NCBI RefSeq assembly: GCF_012070395.1
Contig: NZ_JAAFYS010000002.1
Span: forward strand, 806,001-870,000
Direction of reading: 5' to 3'
Origin: Pseudoroseicyclus tamaricis
Lineage (GTDB): Bacteria > Pseudomonadota > Alphaproteobacteria > Rhodobacterales > Rhodobacteraceae
DNA length: 64,000 nt
The first letter of the stretch is position 1; every line of letters begins with the position of its first letter. The notes beneath the pieces are model-generated. The model saw only the letters and a program-made list of their open reading frames with translations, did no database searches and had not been told where the DNA came from. A program made the translations under genes and the position numbers. Positions 33,134 to 41,909 of this stretch are shown here, in pieces.

Positions 33134-34957
33134 TTACGACGGCTCCACCACGGCCGGCAGGTTGAGGACGTAACTGCCGGGTGCCCGCCCGAGCGGCGGA
33201 TGGCCCGAATCGCCGGGCTGCCGGGCAGGCACCGGCTTGCCGGCCCGGGGCCGCAGCCATGCCTCCCAGCGGGGCCACCAGGAGCCGTCGTGCTTCTGCG
33301 CCGTCTGCCGCCAGCCCTCGGCATCCTGCCCCAGGTCGCCGCCGGTGTAGTGGCCGTACTTCTTCTTCGAGGGCGGATTGACGATCCCCGCGATGTGCCC
33401 ACTCTCGGAGAGGAGGAACGTCTTGTCCTCCGAGCCATACTGCCGGAACCCCTCGTAGCAGGAGCGCCATGCGGCGATGTGATCCGTCTCGCAGGCGATG
33501 GAGCAGAGCGGCACGGTGACATCGGAGATGTGCACCCGCTCGCCGCCCAATGGGAAGCCGCCCTGCACGAAGCGATCCTGCTGGCAGAGCCCGCGCAGGT
33601 ACTCCACCGCCATCTTCGCCGGCAGGTTGGTGCCATCGCCGTTCCAGAAGAGCAGGTCGAAGGCGGGGGGCGGCTCGCCCATCATGTAGCTGCGCACGGC
33701 GGGGCGGTAGATCAGGTCCCCCGCGCGGAGGAAGGAGAAGGTGCGGGCCATGTAGAACTTGTCCATGATCCCGGTCTCCTCCGCCTCCGCCTCGATGGAG
33801 GTGACGAAGCCGTCGTCGAGGAAGACGCCCATCTCCCCCTGATCGGAGAAGTCGGTCATCGTCGTGAAGAAGGTCGCCGATTTAACGAGGTCCTCGCCCC
33901 GCTTCTTCAGCAGAGCCAGCGTCAGCGACAGGGTCGTGCCACCGATGCAGTAGCCGATGGCGTTGACGCGGCGGGTGCCGCAGATCTTCCGCGCCTCGGT
34001 CATCGCCGTCAGGTAGCCCTGCTCGATATAGTCCAGCAGCCCCGTCTCGCGGAAGCCGGGCGTCGGATTGATCCACGAGACGACGAAGACCGTGTAGCCC
34101 TGATCGACCAGCCACTTGATGAAGCTGTTCTTCTCCTTGAGGTCGAGGATGTAGAACTTGTTGATCCAAGGCGGGAAGATCACCACGGGGATCTTGTGCA
34201 CCTCCTTCGTGGACGGTGCGTACTGGATCAGCTCGAAGAGGTGATTGCGGTAGACGACGGACCCCGGCGTGGTCGCGAGATTCTCGCCGAGGCGGAAGGC
34301 GGAGCGGTCGGCGAGGGAGACGACGAGGTCGCCGGCATTCGCCTCGAGGTCCGCCACGAGGTTCTCCAGCCCGTCGACGAGGCTCTGCCCCTCCGTCTCC
34401 ACTGCCCGCTCCAGCGCGTCGGGGTTGGTGGCGAGGAAGTTGGTGGGCGAGAGCAGCTCGACGATCTGGCGGCTGAAATAGGCCAGCCGCTTCTTCTCGC
34501 GCGGCTCCAGCTCGATCGCGTCGACGGCCGCCTCGATGGCGGCGGCGTTCACGAGGTACTGCTGCTTGATGTAGTTGAAATAGGGGTGGCTTTCCCAGAG
34601 CGGGTTGGCGAAGCGCTTGTCTTTAGGGGCCGGCGCCTCCTCCCCCGACGGGGCGGTCAGACGGCCCTGCGCGAGATGCTGCTGGGCCTCCACATAGTGC
34701 TTCACCGTCTCCCCCCACCAGCCGATCTGCTGCTCGATCAGCTTGGCCGGGTCATGCACGGCCTGATGCCACCACGCGGTGGCCGCCTTGGCATAGAGAT
34801 CGGGGCTCGGCCCGGCGAGGCCGGGCGGCACTTGCCGCGCCTGCGAAATAGCGGCGAGGAAGCGGGCGCTCATCGCCTCGATCCGGGCGAGGTTCGCTTC
34901 CAGCTTCGCCTGGGTCGGGGGCTCTTCCGCGCCGTTATCGGTCTCATCGATGGACAT
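33134..34957 (-). CDS. phaC: Class I poly(3-hydroxyalkanoate) synthase
   Basis: Polymerises (R)-3-hydroxyacyl-CoA into PHA at the granule surface. The 607-residue length is usual for class I enzymes. The lipase-like box GYCIGG places the catalytic cysteine at 337. Conserved VVIFPPWINKFYILDL, FVVSWINP (Asp-containing loops follow) and the C-terminal SGHIAGIVNPPSKKKYGHYTG with the catalytic His are present. The ATG at 34957 is 99 nt from the divergent phaZ start. It precedes the phasin gene on the same strand. Confidence 0.95.
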   Translation of the reverse strand: MSIDETDNGAEEPPTQAKLEANLARIEAMSARFLAAISQARQVPPGLAGPSPDLYAKAATAWWHQAVHDPAKLIEQQIGWWGETVKHYVEAQQHLAQGRLTAPSGEEAPAPKDKRFANPLWESHPYFNYIKQQYLVNAAAIEAAVDAIELEPREKKRLAYFSRQIVELLSPTNFLATNPDALERAVETEGQSLVDGLENLVADLEANAGDLVVSLADRSAFRLGENLATTPGSVVYRNHLFELIQYAPSTKEVHKIPVVIFPPWINKFYILDLKEKNSFIKWLVDQGYTVFVVSWINPTPGFRETGLLDYIEQGYLTAMTEARKICGTRRVNAIGYCIGGTTLSLTLALLKKRGEDLVKSATFFTTMTDFSDQGEMGVFLDDGFVTSIEAEAEETGIMDKFYMARTFSFLRAGDLIYRPAVRSYMMGEPPPAFDLLFWNGDGTNLPAKMAVEYLRGLCQQDRFVQGGFPLGGERVHISDVTVPLCSIACETDHIAAWRSCYEGFRQYGSEDKTFLLSESGHIAGIVNPPSKKKYGHYTGGDLGQDAEGWRQTAQKHDGSWWPRWEAWLRPRAGKPVPARQPGDSGHPPLGRAPGSYVLNLPAVVEPS

Positions 34958-34978
34958 GTGTTAATTCAAGGACTACTT

Positions 34979-34988
34979 TGCATGTGCA
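34979..34988. promoter_or_regulatory. Possible PhaR-like site between phaC and phaZ
   Basis: TGCATGTGCA within TTTGCATGTGCAGC lies in the 99-nt divergent gap. It resembles the TGC-rich PhaR sites seen before the phasin gene but has a 2-nt spacer, so assignment is weak. Confidence 0.35.
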
Positions 34989-35056
34989 GCATTGACGGCC
35001 CCGCGGTTGGAATTCCGCCGCGCGCCGGGTGTCGACAGAGCCGATCGGAGGGTCTG

Positions 35057-36394
35057 ATGAAGAACATGTTCACCTACGATCTCATGGAGACGGTCCGCAA
35101 CACCAACCAGTGGCTCGGCGCCACGGCGCAGGCGCTCGGCTCCTACCCCGCCATGTCCGCCCATCCGATGGCCCCCTGGCTGAAGGCCTGGGGCGAGGTG
35201 ACGGAGCGCAGCTTCTCGCGCATGGTCGTGAAGCCCGCATGGGGCATCCCCACGATCACCGGCGCCGATGGCCGCGACCACGTGGTGCGGGTGATGAAGA
35301 TGGTCGAGAAGCCCTTCGGCGATCTCATCCACTTCAAGGTGCCGGGGCGCGAACCGCGCCGCCGCCGGGTTCTGCTCGTCGCGCCCATGTCGGGCCATTA
35401 CGCCACCCTCCTGCGCAAGACAGTTATCTCTCTTCTGCCCGATTGCGAGGTCTTCGTCACCGACTGGCACAACGCCCGTGACATTCCGGTGTCGGAGGGC
35501 AAGTTCGATGTCGAGGATTACACGCTCTACCTCGTGGAGTTCATGAAGGCCCTCGGGGCGGACCTGCACGTCATCGCCATCTGCCAGCCGGCGCCGCTCA
35601 CCCTCGCCGCCACGGCCCTCCTCGCCGAGGACGAGCCCGACGCGCAGCCCCGCTCGCTCACTCTCATCGGCGGCCCGATCGACCCCGACGCGACGCCGAC
35701 CGAGGTCACCGATTTCGGCCGCTCCGTCACCATGGGGCAGCTGGAGCAGGGAGCGATCCAGCAGGTCGGCTTCAAGTATGCCGGCGTCGGACGGCTCGTC
35801 TACCCGGGCCTTCTGCAGCTGAGCTCCTTCATCTCGATGAACCTCGAGACGCACAGCGAGGCCTTCCAGAGCCAGATCGTCAGCGCCGCCAAGGGCGAGG
35901 CGGAGGACAACGACCGCCACAATGTCTTCTACGACGAATACCTCGCGGTGATGGACATGACGGCGGAATTCTACCTCTCCACCGTCGAGCGCATCTTCAA
36001 GAACCGCGAGATTGCGCGGAACGCCTTCGAGGTCGCCGGCCGGCCAGTGGACATCGGCAAGATCACCCGCGTCGCGGTCAAGGTCGTCGAAGGCGAGGAG
36101 GACGACATCTCCGCCCCCGGCCAGTGCTACGCCGCGCTCGACCTGCTCACCGGCCTGCCGCGAGAGAAGAAGGCGGCGCACCTGGAGCCGGGCGCCGGGC
36201 ACTACGGCATCTTCGCCGGCAAGTCCTGGCGCAACAACATCCGGCCGCTGGTGCTGAAGTTCATCGACGAGAATTCCGACGCCCCGCCCGCCCGCAAGGG
36301 CATGCGCCCGCAGATCGTCTCGGTCAACGACACGCCCCCGAGCAATGAGGCGGAGCCGGAGCCCGTCCGGCAGGACGGGTCGACGCCCGTCTGA
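35057..36394 (+). CDS. phaZ: Intracellular poly(3-hydroxybutyrate) depolymerase
   Basis: Mobilises stored PHB inside the cell. The 445-residue protein resembles the Ralstonia-type intracellular depolymerases (MFTYDLMETVRNTNQWLGA, VLLVAPMSGHYATLLRKTV, VFVTDWHNARDIPVSEGKFDVEDYTLYLVEF). The nucleophile box is ICQPAP, with Cys replacing Ser as in that family. The ending EPGAGHYGIFAGKSWRN includes the likely catalytic His. ATG at 35057 has GGAGG 6 nt upstream. Divergent from phaC. Confidence 0.93.
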   Translation: MKNMFTYDLMETVRNTNQWLGATAQALGSYPAMSAHPMAPWLKAWGEVTERSFSRMVVKPAWGIPTITGADGRDHVVRVMKMVEKPFGDLIHFKVPGREPRRRRVLLVAPMSGHYATLLRKTVISLLPDCEVFVTDWHNARDIPVSEGKFDVEDYTLYLVEFMKALGADLHVIAICQPAPLTLAATALLAEDEPDAQPRSLTLIGGPIDPDATPTEVTDFGRSVTMGQLEQGAIQQVGFKYAGVGRLVYPGLLQLSSFISMNLETHSEAFQSQIVSAAKGEAEDNDRHNVFYDEYLAVMDMTAEFYLSTVERIFKNREIARNAFEVAGRPVDIGKITRVAVKVVEGEEDDISAPGQCYAALDLLTGLPREKKAAHLEPGAGHYGIFAGKSWRNNIRPLVLKFIDENSDAPPARKGMRPQIVSVNDTPPSNEAEPEPVRQDGSTPV

Positions 36395-36422
36395 GGCGGT
36401 CGCGCGCATTGCCGGCCGCGGA

Positions 36423-36440
36423 CCGGGGGCCAGCCCCCGG
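36423..36440 (+). terminator. GC hairpin after phaZ
   Basis: CCGGGGGC and GCCCCCGG, 2 nt apart, form a compact stem 29 nt after the phaZ stop. The following ACCCCCGGGATTTTCGGGACC contains a second small stem. The convergent hydrolase ends at 36495. Confidence 0.5.
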
Positions 36441-36494
36441 ACCCCCGGGATTTTCGGGACCAAAAACAGGGGGCGCAGGGAGCTGGCGGGGCCG

Positions 36495-37220
36495 CTAGGA
36501 CACCTCCGCCACCGCTTCGCCGATCAGCTGCAGGCAGGCCGGCGTGGAGAAGCGGTGGTCGGCTCCCTTTACCAGCGTCAGGCGGATGTCCTCTCCCTCC
36601 GCATGATCCAGCAGGGCGAGGGCCCGGTGCTGAGGCACGTCGGTATCGGCGGTGCCCTGCAGCATTCGGACGGGCATCGGCAGGGCGAGCGGATGGGTCA
36701 GCACGAGGTGGGACCGTCCGTCCTCGATCAGGCGGCGGGTGATCGGGTAGGGATCGCCGTAGTCGGAGGGGCGGAGCGTCAGGCCCGCCTCCATCAGCTC
36801 GTCCCGCTGCGCCTGCGAGAACGCCTCCCACATCTCCACCGTGAAATCCGGCGCCGCCGCGATGGTGACGAGCCCGGCGACCCGCTCTGGCCGGCCGCGC
36901 GCCAAAAGCAGCGAGATCCAGCCGCCCATCGAGGAGCCGACGAGCACCAGCGGCCCCTCCAGCAGGTCGATGGCGGCCTCGGCATCCTCGGCCCAGTCCC
37001 CGATGGCCCCCTCCTCGAACGCGCCGGAGGAGGCGCCGTGGCCGGAGTAATCGAACCTCAGGAAGGCGCGGCCCCGCTCCCGCGCCCACTCCTCCAGAAA
37101 CAGCGCCTTAGTCCCCTCCATGTCGGAGCGGAAGCCACCGAGGAACACCACGGCAGGCCCCTCCCCTTCGGTCAGGTGATAAGCGATGCGGCGGCCGGCG
37201 GGCGTGTCGAGATGTTGCAT
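36495..37220 (-). CDS. Alpha/beta hydrolase
   Basis: A 241-residue serine hydrolase: VVFLGGFRSDMEGTKALFLEEWA, RFDYSGHGASSG, nucleophile elbow VGSSMGGW, and a C-terminal VKGADHRFSTP with the catalytic His. It is close to small bacterial ABHD10/palmitoyl-thioesterase-like esterases. Start at 37220 because upstream in-frame sequence is low-complexity and overlaps nothing conserved. Substrate unknown. Confidence 0.78.
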   Translation of the reverse strand: MQHLDTPAGRRIAYHLTEGEGPAVVFLGGFRSDMEGTKALFLEEWARERGRAFLRFDYSGHGASSGAFEEGAIGDWAEDAEAAIDLLEGPLVLVGSSMGGWISLLLARGRPERVAGLVTIAAAPDFTVEMWEAFSQAQRDELMEAGLTLRPSDYGDPYPITRRLIEDGRSHLVLTHPLALPMPVRMLQGTADTDVPQHRALALLDHAEGEDIRLTLVKGADHRFSTPACLQLIGEAVAEVS

Positions 37221-37305
37221 GGGGGCAGAGATGGCGCGGCCACGGCCGGCTGTCCAGCCGGCGAGCTGCGAAGAGGCAGGCGCCGGAGCGCCCGCCTCAG
37301 ATCGA

Positions 37306-37908
37306 TCACTGCTCGAGCGCGATGATGCCCAGATCCATCCCGACCGTCTCGCCGGTGACGAGCGAGGTGCCGTCGTAGGAGGTCTCACCCAGAAGGACGG
37401 TGTCTTCGTCGGCGTCCGCGCCGATGGCCATCATCACGTCCTCGTCGATCGTGTGGGTGTAGCCCGCGGTGCCCTCCAGGGAGCCGCTGACGCGGACGCC
37501 GATAGCGGCGCCGAGATAATCGTCCGCGATGCCCGAACCGGCGATGTCGAGTTGGCCGCTGACCGGCGTGTCATCGCTGGCCACAAAGTTGTCCGCGCGG
37601 CCGGTGAGGCTTTCGGCGCCGAAGTCCAGCTCCATCGCCACGCCGCCGATGGCACCGGCATCCGAGTCCGCCTCGGCCACGATGGCGAACCCCTCGTAGG
37701 AGGCGGTGCCGCTGTCCGGCAGCTCATCGGCGTAGATGTCTTCGACGGTGTCCAGCGAGGAGATGACGTTTTCCGCGTATGAGAGGGCGTCGTCAAAGTC
37801 GGAGAAGGCGGGCAGGTCGGAACCCTCCGGGCCGGAGGAGGACGAGCAGGCGCCGAGCGCGGCGAGAAGGACAAGCGGCGCAGCGGCGGAGCGAAGAATC
37901 GAAGTCAT
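37306..37908 (-). CDS. Lipoprotein with TbpB/Slam-substrate-like barrel
   Basis: A 200-residue lipoprotein with signal peptide and lipobox LAALGAC (Cys21). The mature part is acidic and glycine-rich with alternating strands (YEGFAIVAEADSD, AMELDFGAESLTGRADNF, GQLDIAGSGI, YLGAAIGVRVSGSLEG), resembling the small beta-barrel domain of TbpB-like surface lipoproteins. A Slam translocon is encoded 7 kb away (45053-46522) and could export it. Distant family assignment only. Confidence 0.55.
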   Translation of the reverse strand: MTSILRSAAAPLVLLAALGACSSSSGPEGSDLPAFSDFDDALSYAENVISSLDTVEDIYADELPDSGTASYEGFAIVAEADSDAGAIGGVAMELDFGAESLTGRADNFVASDDTPVSGQLDIAGSGIADDYLGAAIGVRVSGSLEGTAGYTHTIDEDVMMAIGADADEDTVLLGETSYDGTSLVTGETVGMDLGIIALEQ

Positions 37909-38228
37909 GGATACGTCTTTCGTCGAAGTGAACGGGCACCCTCCCCCAGCTTCGCCGCCCCGTCCCTGGAATAGCCGGACGGCCTCAAGCGGTGGAAACG
38001 AAAGGAAACTCCCCCAATGGATGAAATTGTTAGCATCACGGGCGCGTGAGACAAACGTTTTCTGTCGCCCCCCGAAGATGGCCCCGCGGCCGATGTCTCC
38101 GCGCCACCCCGGCGGCCGCCGGCGGCCCGTGCCGTCTTGACCGCGCCGCCGCGCCAAGCCATGTCAGCGCCACACATACCCGCAACCGGGCGCTTGGTGG
38201 GCGCCAGACCGACGAGGAGAAAAGGCCC
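37909..38228. promoter_or_regulatory. Divergent region lipoprotein / thrS
   Basis: This 320-nt gap holds the promoters of the lipoprotein and thrS. A GAGGAG ribosome site lies 9 nt before the thrS ATG. No RNA element or small gene was recognised. Confidence 0.4.
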
Positions 38229-40229
38229 ATGGCCGATATTTCCCTGACCTTCCCCGATGGCTCGCAGCGCGACTACCCGGCCGGCACCACGCCCGCCGAA
38301 GTGGCCGAGAGCATCGCCCCCTCCCTCGCCAAGAAGGCGATCAGCGCGGCGCTGAACGGCCAGCACATCGACCTGCAATGGCCGCTGCAGACCTCCGGCG
38401 AGATCACCATCAACACGATGAAGGACGACGCCCCGGCGCTGGAGCTCATCCGCCACGACCTCGCCCATATCATGGCGCGGGCGGTGCAGGAGCTCTGGCC
38501 CGACGTGCAGGTGACCATCGGCCCGGTGATCGAGCACGGCTGGTACTACGACTTCGACCGCGAGGAGCCCTTCACGCCGGAGGACCTCGGCGAGATCGAG
38601 GCGAAGATGAAGCAGATCATCAACGCCCGTGAGCCTGTCCGCACCGAGGTCTGGGACCGGCCGCGCGCCATCGCCCATTACGAGGCGGCCGGCGAGCCCT
38701 ACAAGGTCGAGCTGATCGAGGCGATCCCGGGCGACGAGCCGCTACGTATGTATTGGCACGGCGACTGGCAGGATCTGTGCCGCGGCCCGCACCTGCAGCA
38801 TACCGGTCAGGTCCCCGCCGATGCCTTCAAGCTGATGAGCGTCGCCGGCGCTTACTGGCGCGGCGACAGCAAGCGCCCGATGCTGCAGCGCATCTACGGC
38901 GTCGCCTTCAAGTCCCGCGACGAGCTGAAGGCCCACCTCACCATGCTGGAGGAGGCCGCCAAGCGCGACCACCGCAAGCTCGGGCGCGAGATGGACCTCT
39001 TTCACATGCAGGAAGAGGCCCCGGGCCAGGTGTTCTGGCATCCCAACGGCTGGACGATCTACACCACGCTGCAGGATTACGTCCGCCGCAAGCAGCGCGC
39101 CGGCGGCTACCGCGAGATCAACACGCCGCAGATCGTCGACCGAAAGCTGTGGGAGGCCTCGGGACACTGGGCGAAGTACCAGCACCACATGTTCATCGTC
39201 GAAGTCGACGAGAGCCGCGATGGCGAGAACGACGACGCGGCGGCGAAGGACAAGGAAACCACGCGCATCAATGCGCTCAAGCCCATGAACTGTCCCTGCC
39301 ACGTGCAGGTCTACAACCAGGGCCTGAAATCCTACCGCGACCTGCCGCTGCGCTTCGCCGAGTTCGGCTCCTGCACCCGCTACGAGCCCTCGGGCGCGCT
39401 GCACGGCATCATGCGGGTGCGCGGCTTCACGCAGGACGATGGCCACATCTTCTGCACCGAAGACCAGATCGAGACGGAATGCGCGCGCTTCATCGAGTTC
39501 CTCGCCGGGATCTATGAAGAGCTCGGCTTCGCGACCTTCGAGATCAAGTTCGCCACGCGGCCCGAAAAGCGAGTCGGCACCGAGGAGAGCTGGGATTACG
39601 TCGAGACCGCGCTCGAGCAGGCGATCCGCAAGACGGGCCGCACCTATACGCTCGAGCCGGGCGACGGCGCCTTCTACGGCCCCAAGCTCGACTTCTATCT
39701 GACCGACGCCATCGGCCGGGTCTGGCAATGCGGCACCTTCCAGGTGGACCCGAACCTGCCCGAGCGGCTGGATGCGGAATATGTCGGCCCTGACGGCGCC
39801 AAGCACCGGCCCTTCATGCTGCACCGCGCCACGCTCGGCAGCTTCGAGCGCTTCATCGGCATCCTCGTCGAGGAGCACGCCGGCAAGCTGCCGATGTGGC
39901 TGGCGCCGCGGCAGGTGGTGGTGGCCTCCATCGTCTCCGACTGCGACGCCTACGTGCTGGAGACGGTGGAGAAGCTGCGCGCCGCGGGCATCCGCGCCGA
40001 GGCCGACATCCGCAACGAGAAGATCAACTACAAGGTCCGCGAGCATTCGCTGGCCAAGGTGCCGGTGATCTTCGCGGTCGGCATGCGCGAGGTGGAGGAG
40101 CAGACGGTCACCATCCGCCGCCTCGGCGAGAAGCAGACGCAGACGGCGCCGCTGAGCGACGCCATCGCCGCGCTGGTGACGGAGGCGACGCCGCCGGACC
40201 TGGCCGAGCGGGCCATCGCGGCAGAGTAA
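38229..40229 (+). CDS. thrS: Threonyl-tRNA synthetase
   Basis: Class II aminoacyl-tRNA synthetase of 666 residues. Domains in order: TGS (residues 1-60), editing domain with the HxxxH signature [11 protein letters not shown], the catalytic core ([15 protein letters not shown]; motif 2 [38 protein letters not shown]; motif 3 [16 protein letters not shown]), and the anticodon-binding domain ([16 protein letters not shown]). Zn ligands Cys and His are in place. A strong hairpin follows. Confidence 0.97.
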   Translation: MADISLTFPDGSQRDYPAGTTPAEVAESIAPSLAKKAISAALNGQHIDLQWPLQTSGEITINTMKDDAPALELIRHDLAHIMARAVQELWPDVQVTIGPVIEHGWYYDFDREEPFTPEDLGEIEAKMKQIINAREPVRTEVWDRPRAIAHYEAAGEPYKVELIEAIPGDEPLRMYWHGDWQDLCRGPHLQHTGQVPADAFKLMSVAGAYWRGDSKRPMLQRIYGVAFKSRDELKAHLTMLEEAAKRDHRKLGREMDLFHMQEEAPGQVFWHPNGWTIYTTLQDYVRRKQRAGGYREINTPQIVDRKLWEASGHWAKYQHHMFIVEVDESRDGENDDAAAKDKETTRINALKPMNCPCHVQVYNQGLKSYRDLPLRFAEFGSCTRYEPSGALHGIMRVRGFTQDDGHIFCTEDQIETECARFIEFLAGIYEELGFATFEIKFATRPEKRVGTEESWDYVETALEQAIRKTGRTYTLEPGDGAFYGPKLDFYLTDAIGRVWQCGTFQVDPNLPERLDAEYVGPDGAKHRPFMLHRATLGSFERFIGILVEEHAGKLPMWLAPRQVVVASIVSDCDAYVLETVEKLRAAGIRAEADIRNEKINYKVREHSLAKVPVIFAVGMREVEEQTVTIRRLGEKQTQTAPLSDAIAALVTEATPPDLAERAIAAE

Positions 40230-40235
40230 CGGCGA

Positions 40236-40258
40236 CGGGGCGGGGTTTTCCCGCCCCG
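40236..40258 (+). terminator. Terminator-like hairpin after thrS
   Basis: CGGGGCGGG / CCCGCCCCG with loop GTTTT begins 7 nt after the stop. There is no T-tract beyond the stem. Confidence 0.55.
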
Positions 40259-40326
40259 CGTCACGAGAGTCACTCGGTCATGGAGCTTGGGCGGCAGTTC
40301 GCCACCCCCCTGCCCCGGCAACTCCC

Positions 40327-40692
40327 CTAGAAGTGCGCCTTCTCCTCGTCCGGCTTGCCGGCGCCGATGGCCAGCACGCCGGCGAGGCCGGCCATGGTGA
40401 TGGGGAACATCGTGCCGACGTTGAAGCCGAAGGCGGCGTACATCAGCCCCGCCGAGGCGAGCAGCAGCACCCCGGCCCAGAGCGCCCGCGCCCGGGCCAT
40501 CGCCCCGCCTGCAATGGCGAGGATGGGCGAGAGGACGGACGCCGCGCGCACCAGATCGCGGTTCTCCACCTCGAACCACTCCGCCGCGCCGGGCTGGGCG
40601 GCGACGAACTCCGTCCAGCCGAAGCCGACGAGTCCGACGACGAGGCCGATGATGCCGGCGATGATGCCGAGGACGAGGGCGGCGTTGCGCAT
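40327..40692 (-). CDS. Small inner-membrane protein, unknown function
   Basis: A 121-residue protein with about four hydrophobic segments (ALVLGIIAGIIGLVVGLVGF; VLSPILAIAGGAMARA; ALWAGVLLLASAGLMYAAFGF; PITMAGLAGVLAIGAG) and a soluble loop containing GAAEWFEVENRDLVRAA. It resembles small DUF4064-type membrane proteins, but I do not recognise it firmly. Short gap to the ArsC-like gene upstream. Confidence 0.65.
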   Translation of the reverse strand: MRNAALVLGIIAGIIGLVVGLVGFGWTEFVAAQPGAAEWFEVENRDLVRAASVLSPILAIAGGAMARARALWAGVLLLASAGLMYAAFGFNVGTMFPITMAGLAGVLAIGAGKPDEEKAHF

Positions 40693-40765
40693 GTCTTTCC
40701 TGCTCCTTTTGTTGGCAGGGAGATAGGCACGGCCCCCGCCCGGCCCAAGGGTGAAGGCGCCGCCG

Positions 40766-41095
40766 TTATTCCCCCAGGTAGCGGGCGCGCACGTCGTCCT
40801 TCCAGCCCATCGTCCAGCTGCCGCCCTCCTCGATCACCGGGCGCTTGAGGAGCGTCGGGTGCCTCGCGAGGAGCTCTTCGGGCGGCAGCCCCCGCTCCTC
40901 CTCCCCCAGCCCGCGCCAGGTGGTGGAGGCGTGGTTGATGACGCCGAGGCCGAGCGCCTTCAGCATCGCGGCGATAGCGCCCTCCTCCAGCCCGTCGGCG
41001 CGGACGTCGACGACCTCCGGCTCGATGCCGGCGGCGCGCAGGTCCTTCAGCGCGCGGCGGCAGGTATCGCATGTCTTCAGCCCGAAAAATCGCAT
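40766..41095 (-). CDS. ArsC/Spx-family reductase-like protein (YffB type)
   Basis: A 109-residue thioredoxin-fold protein starting MRFFGLKTCDTCRRALKDL; the CxxC motif (CDTC) lies near the N-terminus. Later blocks are ASTTWRGLGEEER and LLKRPVIEEGG, as in YffB/ArsC-related proteins with a glutathione-linked reductase role. Not in an ars operon, so an arsenate substrate should not be assumed. Confidence 0.85.
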   Translation of the reverse strand: MRFFGLKTCDTCRRALKDLRAAGIEPEVVDVRADGLEEGAIAAMLKALGLGVINHASTTWRGLGEEERGLPPEELLARHPTLLKRPVIEEGGSWTMGWKDDVRARYLGE

Positions 41096-41260
41096 TTGCT
41101 GCCTCCTTGCTGTGCAACACGGGCCGCCGGGGCGGCGCGGCGTCGCTTGTCATTTGCGTTTTGCACGCAGTCGCCAATCCTTAACAGCGGGGGCGCCAGA
41201 GGCCAGAGCCACCCGGCCCGCGCCCCGCTGCCGCCGGGTGGGGCATGAAGGAGACGGGCA

Positions 41261-41467
41261 ATGCCGAAGGGCGCCGTGAAGTGGTTCAACACCACCAAGG
41301 GGTACGGGTTCATCGAGCCGGAGGATGGCGGGCGGGACATCTTCGTCCACATCTCCGCCGTGGAGCAGAGCGGCCTCACCGGCCTCGCCGACAACCAGCC
41401 GATCGAGTACGAGCTGATCGACGGCCGCGACGGGCGGCAGATGGCGGGGAACTTGCGGAAGGTGTGA
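41261..41467 (+). CDS. Cold-shock domain protein
   Basis: A 68-residue single CSD protein: KWFNTTKGYGFIEPEDGG with RNP1 KGYGFI (13-18) and RNP2 DIFVHIS (26-32). It acts as an RNA chaperone. GAAGGAGA-type ribosome site upstream. The ~165-nt leader between the divergent ArsC gene and this start is long enough for a structured 5'-UTR. Confidence 0.93.
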   Translation: MPKGAVKWFNTTKGYGFIEPEDGGRDIFVHISAVEQSGLTGLADNQPIEYELIDGRDGRQMAGNLRKV

Positions 41468-41518
41468 GGGGGGCCTCCTTTACCCTTTGGTGAGCTGGGT
41501 GTGATAGGCTGATGGACG

Positions 41519-41860
41519 ATGCCCACACTCCCTCCCGAGACACCGCCGGACAGACTGGCCCCGATTCACCCCGGCGAGGTGCTGGCCGAAGAGTTTCTCG
41601 GCCCCCTATCCCTCTCCGCCGCCACCCTCGCCCGCCGCCTCGGCGTACCCGCGAGCCTCGTGACGGAGATCGTCCGGGGGCGGAGGGGGATCACCGGCGA
41701 CACGGCGCTGCGGCTGGCCGAGGCGCTGGGGACGACGCCGGACTTCTGGATGAACGTGCAGACGACGTGGGAGTTGGATGTGGCGCGGGGTCCTTCAACG
41801 AGGGACAGTTTACGCTTGACTCGGGCAATGCCGGATCGTCTCGTCGCTACTAGAGTTTGA
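41519..41860 (+). CDS. Orphan HigA-type antitoxin / XRE regulator with replaced tail
   Basis: This 113-residue protein matches the HigA addiction-module antidote: LAPIHPGEVLAEEFLGPLSLSAATLARRLGVPASLVTEIVRGRRGITGDTALRLAEALGTTPDFWMNVQTTWEL (quoted family pattern, residues ~12-85). The upstream 50 nt cannot hold a HigB toxin, and none is downstream. After ELDVARG the last ~24 residues (PSTRDSLRLTRAMPD) do not look like HigA, and base composition drops to AT-rich at the same place. The 3' end was probably replaced at the edge of an inserted segment. DNA binding is likely intact. Confidence 0.75.
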   Translation: MPTLPPETPPDRLAPIHPGEVLAEEFLGPLSLSAATLARRLGVPASLVTEIVRGRRGITGDTALRLAEALGTTPDFWMNVQTTWELDVARGPSTRDSLRLTRAMPDRLVATRV

Positions 41861-41909
41861 TCGGTAGTGATTGCTGCAAACTATAATTCTTCCTAGTCGT
41901 CGAGGTCAC

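Noticed and set aside
33200-35056. Long plus-strand open frame upstream of and in frame with phaZ
   Set aside because: It is antisense to phaC, with composition typical of a shadow frame. The phaZ start at 35057 has a good ribosome site and matches the family.
40766-41095. Arsenate resistance function for the ArsC-like gene
   Set aside because: No arsR, arsB or other ars gene is nearby, and the family contains many general thiol reductases.
41519-41860. HigBA toxin-antitoxin pair
   Set aside because: Only 51 nt separate the cold-shock gene from HigA, and the downstream gene is not HigB-like, so no toxin partner is present.
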